Positions 59,462 through 64,000 of a stretch of DNA of 64,000 nt are shown piece after piece. Origin of the DNA: Mucilaginibacter pineti (GTDB taxonomy: Bacteria > Bacteroidota > Bacteroidia > Sphingobacteriales > Sphingobacteriaceae). The notes under the pieces are model-generated. The model had not been told where the DNA came from. It searched no databases and was given only the letters and a program-made list of their open reading frames with translations. Numbering within the stretch: position 1 is the stretch's first letter; every line of letters begins with the position of its first letter. The stretch lies in NCBI RefSeq assembly GCF_900101875.1, contig NZ_FNAI01000005.1, positions 248,001 through 312,000 on the forward strand. The letters run 5' to 3'. Made by a program: the position numbers and the translations under genes.

Positions 59462-60442
59462 ATGAAAATAGCAAAATACATACTAACCATAACAATAGCA
59501 GCAAGTTGCTTAACGGTTTCCAAAGCTAATATATTGAAAGATACCGTGATCCATGCAAATGGCAATCCCATTATCCGCCATGAGTTTACCGCAGATCCCG
59601 CAGCTATGGTTTATAAGGACAAGGTATACCTATATACCGGGCATGACGAAGCACCAACTAATCATAATGGCTACGTAATGCACAACTGGACGTGTTTTTC
59701 ATCATCAGATATGGTGAACTGGACGGAACATCCTTCACCGTTGAACGTGAAAGATTTTGCATGGGCCAGGGCCGATGCATGGGCGTCGCAGGTAATTGAG
59801 CGCGACGGAAAGTTTTATTGGTACGTAGCTGTTGACCATGCCACCATTCCCGGCAAGGCCATTGGTGTGGCCATAAGCGATAGTCCGACAGGCCCCTTCA
59901 AAGATGCCCGCGGCACCGCATTGGTAACCAACGACATGACAAAAGCAGCTAAACATCCCTGGGATGATATTGACCCCTCGGTTATTATTGATAAGGACGG
60001 GCAGGCCTACCTTTTCTGGGGCAATGGTGTTTGCTACTACGCCAAACTAAAAGCCAACATGACCGAACTGGACGGCGAAATTAAAACTATCGATCTGCCC
60101 CACTATACTGAAGCACCGTGGATTCACGAACGCAATGGCTGGTACTATTTATCTTATGCTTACGAGTTTCCTGAAAAGATAGCCTACGCCATGAGTAAAA
60201 ACATTAACGGTCCCTGGGTTTATAAAGGCATTATTAATGAGCTGGCAGGTAATTCAAACACAAACCACCAGGCTATTATTGATTTTAAGGGAAAAAGCTA
60301 TTTTATTTACCACAATGGTGCGCTTGCCGCTGATGCTGGAAGTTTTCACCGGTCGGTATGTATTGATTATTTGTATTACAATAAAGATGGCAGTATAAAG
60401 CGCGTGGTGATGACCAGTGAGGGCGTAAAAGCGGCTAAATAG
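59462..60442 (+). CDS. GH43-family glycosidase (arabinofuranosidase/xylosidase type)
   Basis: The ATG at 59462 gives 326 residues with a signal peptide (MKIAKYILTITIAASCLTVS). GH43 acids: D45 in FTADPAAMVY, D171 in DDIDPSVIID and E217 in YTEAPWIHE; blade motifs include VYLYTGHDEAPTNHNGYVMH and WASQVIERDGKFYWYVAVDH. It differs from the two endo-type GH43 proteins in this locus and resembles exo-acting alpha-L-arabinofuranosidases or beta-xylosidases. Last gene of the locus, 10 bases after its neighbour, followed by a terminator. Confidence 0.88.
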   Translation: MKIAKYILTITIAASCLTVSKANILKDTVIHANGNPIIRHEFTADPAAMVYKDKVYLYTGHDEAPTNHNGYVMHNWTCFSSSDMVNWTEHPSPLNVKDFAWARADAWASQVIERDGKFYWYVAVDHATIPGKAIGVAISDSPTGPFKDARGTALVTNDMTKAAKHPWDDIDPSVIIDKDGQAYLFWGNGVCYYAKLKANMTELDGEIKTIDLPHYTEAPWIHERNGWYYLSYAYEFPEKIAYAMSKNINGPWVYKGIINELAGNSNTNHQAIIDFKGKSYFIYHNGALAADAGSFHRSVCIDYLYYNKDGSIKRVVMTSEGVKAAK

Positions 60443-60471
60443 ATCAAAAATTAGCCCTGTAAATAGAAAGC

Positions 60472-60500
60472 CCCTGGCCAAAGCAAAACTTTGATCAGGG
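60472..60500 (+). terminator. Terminator of the arabinan locus
   Basis: CCCTG-GC-CAAAG and CTTTG-AT-CAGGG pair on both sides of a 2-base internal mismatch, around the loop CAAAA. It lies 30 bases after the last GH43 stop and before a convergent small frame, so it may act in both directions. Confidence 0.55.
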
Positions 60501-60525
60501 AACACATAGGTAGATGTATATATAG

Positions 60526-60675
60526 TTAAGCCGCTTGTTGAACTGGCTGTTGTATTTGCTGGCCGGCTTGCTTAGCCCTGAATTGGTGCAAATCCTCTTC
60601 TAAAATAGCTTTCAATTCCATGTCGATGGCGATTAACGCCAGAGTTAGTAATATTGAGTCGTTTGAGTTTTTCAT
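60526..60675 (-). CDS. Possible 49-residue small protein
   Basis: A frame starting MKNSNDSILLTLALIAIDME and ending AKQAGQQIQQPVQQAA. The first 35 residues look like an amphipathic helix with a regular pattern of hydrophobic and acidic positions (LKAILEEDLHQF), and the tail is Gln-rich. Composition is protein-like, but there is no known domain, no clear promoter and no homologue I can name. It is alone between the arabinan terminator and the GH32 gene. Confidence 0.4.
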   Translation of the reverse strand: MKNSNDSILLTLALIAIDMELKAILEEDLHQFRAKQAGQQIQQPVQQAA

Positions 60676-61007
60676 GTTGGCTAATGTTTGATGTTTGAGT
60701 AAATACCAATATTATGCCAGTAGATATAAGGCCGCTGACAAATACGCTATTAAAGCCGTTAAATTAGTGTATCAGCTGCAAAAACAGCTTTTAGAGCCAT
60801 TAAAGGACGTTTTTACTGTCTGTTTTTATATACAGTTGATATTATGAAAAGGTCGGCGGGACATAGATTTGCACAACAATCATCGGCCACACTTATCTTG
60901 GAATATGAAAACACGGGAAAGTGTTTACAACAAAAATCCCGGCTACTTTCGTAACCGGGACTATCGTAAGTCCGTCAACCTATTTCAGGACGATTCATGA
61001 TGTTTTA
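60676..61007. other. Gene-poor stretch with a possible promoter and hairpin
   Basis: No convincing gene. On the plus strand TAGATTTG (-7-like, near 60869) is followed by a 31-codon frame at 60905-61000 (MKTRESVYNKNPGYF at the start). TCCCGG (60937-60942) and CCGGGA (60955-60960) form a 6-bp stem about 50 bases beyond the GH32 stop, perhaps a terminator for that gene. Confidence 0.35.
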
Positions 61008-62507
61008 CTATTTACCCATATCCCAAACTTTTAAGCGGGTAATTTTTGCGCCCGCACCAAAGGCTGATACACCGGTTGCGGTAACATCCGGATATATCAT
61101 GGTTGATATTACCTTTTCGCCATTGTTGCCAAATAGTTCAACTGATGACCTGTCTACCAGTAATTGTAGTTTAACTGTGCCGCCGGTTATTTTAAGTTCA
61201 GTTGTTTGAATAAGGTTTTCTTTTGACTTATTATCCTTTTCTGCACTGCTGCAATCAATAAATAGTTGTTGTTTGGTTACATCATAGCCAACGGTAATTG
61301 TCTTTTGCCCGTCGGCGCTTTGGGCTATTTTAAAACCCGCCTGTTTAGCATCGTTAAGGGAAAATTCTGCCTCAATCCAATAAGAATTGCTGCTACCCGC
61401 CTGCGGCAGTTTAAGATCATCGCCTATGGTTTTCTTACTGATCTCCGCATGGCTTTTTGATAGTTTGTTCAGTGAGTTTTGGATTACGCTGCTGGGTTGC
61501 TGAAACAGCCGCACACCATCCGCAGTGGTACGTAAAGACAGATCACGCGGGATAGACATCTGGCCTTTCCATGGGGAAGTTTCCGGGTGGCCATTTTGCA
61601 GCCAGCCCAGCAGGGTGCTTTTACCCTCAACCCTCCAGGGAATACCTGCATAAAAAGTATCGCCATTATCAATACTGAAAACTGTTCCTGTTGGGTTATC
61701 GCTTTTAAAGGTAGTGCCATCAAAATCACCCACAAAATACTGCATCAGCGGACCATGATCTCCACCAGACGATACTGAAAGCATCCACTTTATTTTTGAT
61801 TTATCGCCATCAACAGCAAGGGGCACCATAAAAGGGCATTCCCAACCATTTTTTGCATATCCAGCCGGACCAAAATCGCTCAGTTTTGTCCATTCCTTTA
61901 AATTTTTTGAGCCATAGATGCGTACCATGTGTTCATCAACCATAGCCACCGTCATGATCCATTGCTTTGTACCCTCGTGCCACCAAACGTTGGGGTCACG
62001 AAAATCTCTCTTATTCAGATCAATAACCGGATTTTTGGCGTATTGCGTGTATGACATACCGCCGTCATTGCTATAGGCGATGAACTGTGATTCTTTATGC
62101 TGCGTTGGCTGATCGGCAGTGAAAATAGCTACTACTGGTGGCTTGCCATTTTTGCCGAAGCCACTGGTATTATCCTTATCCAGCACTGCAGACCCGGAAT
62201 AGATCCAGGTAGTAGTGTCTTTAGTAACAATTTCGGGAATGGCTACGGGCAGGTGTTTCCAGTGCACAAAATCGGTAGTTGTAGCGTGGCCCCAGCTCAT
62301 ATGGCCCCATTTGTTTTCAAAAGGGTTATGCTGATAATATAGTTGATACTGCCCGTCAAGAAATATTAATCCGTTGGGGTCATTAGTCCAGTTTTTTTTG
62401 GGGGTGAAGTGATAGGCTGGTCGCCATTGCGGAGTTTCGGCGGTTTGCGCTAATGCCGAATACCCCAGCGTTGCAAGCAATAATGAACATAATGTTGATT
62501 TGAACAT
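61008..62507 (-). CDS. Secreted GH32 beta-fructosidase (levanase/inulinase type)
   Basis: The ATG at 62505-62507 gives 499 residues with a signal peptide (MFKSTLCSLLLATLGYSALA). The GH32 nucleophile D43 lies in NWTNDPNGLIFL, the RDP motif in DFRDPNVWWH and the acid/base glutamate in GWECPFMVP; the C-terminal beta-sandwich covers about 345-499. It would release fructose from levan or inulin. No fructose-specific SusC/SusD lies in view; the gene follows GH16 by 34 bases on the same strand. Confidence 0.93.
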   Translation of the reverse strand: MFKSTLCSLLLATLGYSALAQTAETPQWRPAYHFTPKKNWTNDPNGLIFLDGQYQLYYQHNPFENKWGHMSWGHATTTDFVHWKHLPVAIPEIVTKDTTTWIYSGSAVLDKDNTSGFGKNGKPPVVAIFTADQPTQHKESQFIAYSNDGGMSYTQYAKNPVIDLNKRDFRDPNVWWHEGTKQWIMTVAMVDEHMVRIYGSKNLKEWTKLSDFGPAGYAKNGWECPFMVPLAVDGDKSKIKWMLSVSSGGDHGPLMQYFVGDFDGTTFKSDNPTGTVFSIDNGDTFYAGIPWRVEGKSTLLGWLQNGHPETSPWKGQMSIPRDLSLRTTADGVRLFQQPSSVIQNSLNKLSKSHAEISKKTIGDDLKLPQAGSSNSYWIEAEFSLNDAKQAGFKIAQSADGQKTITVGYDVTKQQLFIDCSSAEKDNKSKENLIQTTELKITGGTVKLQLLVDRSSVELFGNNGEKVISTMIYPDVTATGVSAFGAGAKITRLKVWDMGK

Positions 62508-62541
62508 GTTTTTCTTTTTATATTTTATAATAATTGACATA

Positions 62542-63378
62542 TCACTTCTGATAAACCCTTACATAATCAATTTCATAACGGCTTGGAAATAGGGTAGCCG
62601 ATGGGTCGCCTCCACTATCGCCGCCGATGGCAAAATTAAGCAGGATATAGTGCGGCTGCATGAAAGGGTTAAATTGACTGCTATCCTGATTAACCAAATC
62701 CTTTAACGCAACACGGTTTAGCAATTGATCATCTACATACAAACTTATCGCTGTTTCGTCCCAATCCATTCGCCACACATGAAACTTCTTACTCCAATCT
62801 TTACCCAGCGAATCTAATGGGGTTTTGGTGCTATGCCACTTTGCTGTATTGGGCGTTGCTGTTCCGCAAGCTATATTGGCCAAGAGCATTTTACGGTAAT
62901 ATTCCATAATGTCTATTTCGCCGTTTGACGGCCAGGGTTTACTAACCCCCAACGTCCAGAAAGCGGGCCACAAACCGGCATCTACCGGTATACGGGCGCG
63001 CATAATCATACGGCCGTATTGCCAGCTATGCAGGCCACGCGTATTGATACTGGCTGATGTGTATTCCATAAACTCCCTGTTGGTTTTCCAATTATCGCTT
63101 TGTGGCAAATAATTGGGATTAGGCAGGCGCTCCCTTTTTGCCTCAATAACTAACAAGCCTTTATGGCAAACCGCGTTTTCACGCTGGTACCATTGTGCTT
63201 CGTGGTTACGCACAAAACCGTGTTCGTATCCCCATTTTGTACTGTCGGGCACACCTTCGTTATTAAATTCATCTGCCCAAACCAATTTGTAACCATTGGA
63301 GGTGTTGCTTTGCAGCTGGCACCAGCCTTTTGATGATAGTATGGTAAACAAGCAAATAATGATCAAAAACTTTTGCAT
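62542..63378 (-). CDS. Secreted GH16 beta-glucanase (laminarinase type)
   Basis: A 278-residue protein with a signal peptide (1-20). The GH16 catalytic motif is SNGEIDIMEYY with nucleophile E154, D156 and acid/base E159, preceded by GLWPAFWTLGV. The single-domain layout and the extra residue in the motif (ExDxxE form) are those of endo-1,3-beta-glucanases and related enzymes. It lies 24 bases after GH35 and ahead of GH32, apparently in one operon. Confidence 0.92.
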   Translation of the reverse strand: MQKFLIIICLFTILSSKGWCQLQSNTSNGYKLVWADEFNNEGVPDSTKWGYEHGFVRNHEAQWYQRENAVCHKGLLVIEAKRERLPNPNYLPQSDNWKTNREFMEYTSASINTRGLHSWQYGRMIMRARIPVDAGLWPAFWTLGVSKPWPSNGEIDIMEYYRKMLLANIACGTATPNTAKWHSTKTPLDSLGKDWSKKFHVWRMDWDETAISLYVDDQLLNRVALKDLVNQDSSQFNPFMQPHYILLNFAIGGDSGGDPSATLFPSRYEIDYVRVYQK

Positions 63379-63402
63379 ATTTTCTCTTTACAGATTTTAC
63401 TG

Positions 63403-64000
63403 TTAAAGCTGATCTAAAATTGGTTTTTCGATACCCGATAGCTGTGTTTCTGCAGGTTTAAGCAGTTCCAACACCTCAACCTGGTTAATTCCTTTTTTAA
63501 GCCACTCAGCAGGCAGGTAAAGCGTTTGCTGCGGACCAACACTCCAATATTTACCCAGGTTGTGGCCATTTACCCATACCAGCCCTTTACCCCATTTGCG
63601 CATATCCAAATAGGTATCGGCAACTTTTGTAAGGTTAAACGATCCCTTTTTAACAACCCGGGTTGTACCTGTATAGGCCGCCGATTGGTATTTAACCTTG
63701 CTTAAGTCATTAAACGGAAGGCTGTACATTTTCCAGCCTATTAACTCAGCATTGTTCAATAAAACTTTTTCTGTGATGCCTTTTTTATTTTGCAGCAGGT
63801 ATTTACCAAAGTTAATCCGGCCCAGGTTTTCAACCAGTATGTCGAGCGTTACTTTACCGGCAGGGAGGGTAATTTGCATACTGTCTTGTTTCACTCGCCT
63901 ATCCAACGTGCCAACAGTGTTACCGTTTACTATAACTATGGCGTAATCCCGTAATTCCTGAAGCTTTAGCAAGCCGGTTTTACCGCCGGTTATTGTGGTG
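63403..64000 (-). CDS. GH35 beta-galactosidase, C-terminal part (cut by window end)
   Basis: About 199 C-terminal residues are visible and the frame stays open to base 64000. The jelly-roll domain signature LVWVNGHNLGKYWSVGPQQT then LYLPAEWLKKGINQVEVLEL is the typical end of GH35 beta-galactosidases, as is NFGKYLLQNKKGITEKVLLN earlier. The catalytic barrel lies outside the window, so activity cannot be checked. It is probably the first or an early gene of the GH35-GH16-GH32 unit. Confidence 0.88.
   Translation of the reverse strand, partial: TTITGGKTGLLKLQELRDYAIVIVNGNTVGTLDRRVKQDSMQITLPAGKVTLDILVENLGRINFGKYLLQNKKGITEKVLLNNAELIGWKMYSLPFNDLSKVKYQSAAYTGTTRVVKKGSFNLTKVADTYLDMRKWGKGLVWVNGHNLGKYWSVGPQQTLYLPAEWLKKGINQVEVLELLKPAETQLSGIEKPILDQL

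Noticed and set aside
1..64000. tRNA, rRNA, CRISPR arrays, insertion sequences, prophage
   Set aside because: Intergenic regions were scanned by eye for cloverleaf, regularly spaced repeats and transposase-like proteins, and none was found.

Overview
The window looks like a chromosome segment from a soil- or plant-associated member of the Bacteroidota, most likely Sphingobacteriaceae (Mucilaginibacter/Pedobacter type). The evidence is SusC/SusD pairs, ECF sigma/FecR pairs, DUF6377 and FISUMP-type proteins, a Nudix-domain AraR, promoters of the TTTG-N19-TAnnTTTG type and weak Shine-Dalgarno sequences. The genus is inferred from overall gene content and was not checked against a database.

1-9225 (minus strand) is the S10/spc ribosomal protein cluster, from rplC to the start of rplO, with nearly every gene adjacent or overlapping. 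A very good Bacteroidota promoter and a short leader hairpin precede rplC. rpsJ (S10), often directly upstream of rplC, is absent. S3 carries a roughly 90-residue Arg/Gly-rich tail, and a perfect 19-bp inverted repeat interrupts the operon between rpsN and rpsH.

9487-26162 is a mixed accessory region: a RelE-like toxin-antitoxin pair, purU, a secreted endonuclease/exonuclease/phosphatase-fold protein, a GH30 glycosidase, a pentapeptide-repeat protein with a fresh internal duplication, a FtsX/MacB-type permease with a FecR-like N-terminal prefix, a secreted six-hairpin glycosidase-like protein, a frameshifted small gene, a small redox/siderophore cluster with an AraC regulator, an Ig-repeat FISUMP lipoprotein, a sterol-desaturase-family enzyme and a Crp/Fnr regulator.

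26303-37823 (plus strand) is an alpha-glucan (starch/maltodextrin) utilisation locus: a DUF6377 membrane regulator, SusC, SusD, a SusE/F-like binding lipoprotein, a GH31 alpha-glucosidase and a GH13 alpha-amylase lipoprotein.

37894-60442 is an L-arabinose/arabinan locus. The minus strand holds an SSS symporter, araA, a GH27 enzyme, araD, araB and a Nudix-type AraR. The plus strand holds a lipoprotein aldose 1-epimerase, then ECF sigma, FecR anti-sigma, an STN-containing SusC, SusD, GH43, GH51, GH43 and GH43. Outer-membrane capture, extracellular and periplasmic debranching, mutarotation, symport and the isomerase/kinase/epimerase route to D-xylulose 5-phosphate are therefore encoded side by side. 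Two matching 15-bp inverted repeats (GTGTW-N5-WACAC) in front of araB and in the araR-galM gap are candidate AraR operators.

60526-64000 (minus strand) has a possible 49-residue small protein and then the 3' end of another glycan locus with GH35, GH16 and GH32 enzymes, cut by the window end. No tRNA, rRNA, CRISPR array, insertion sequence or prophage was recognised.
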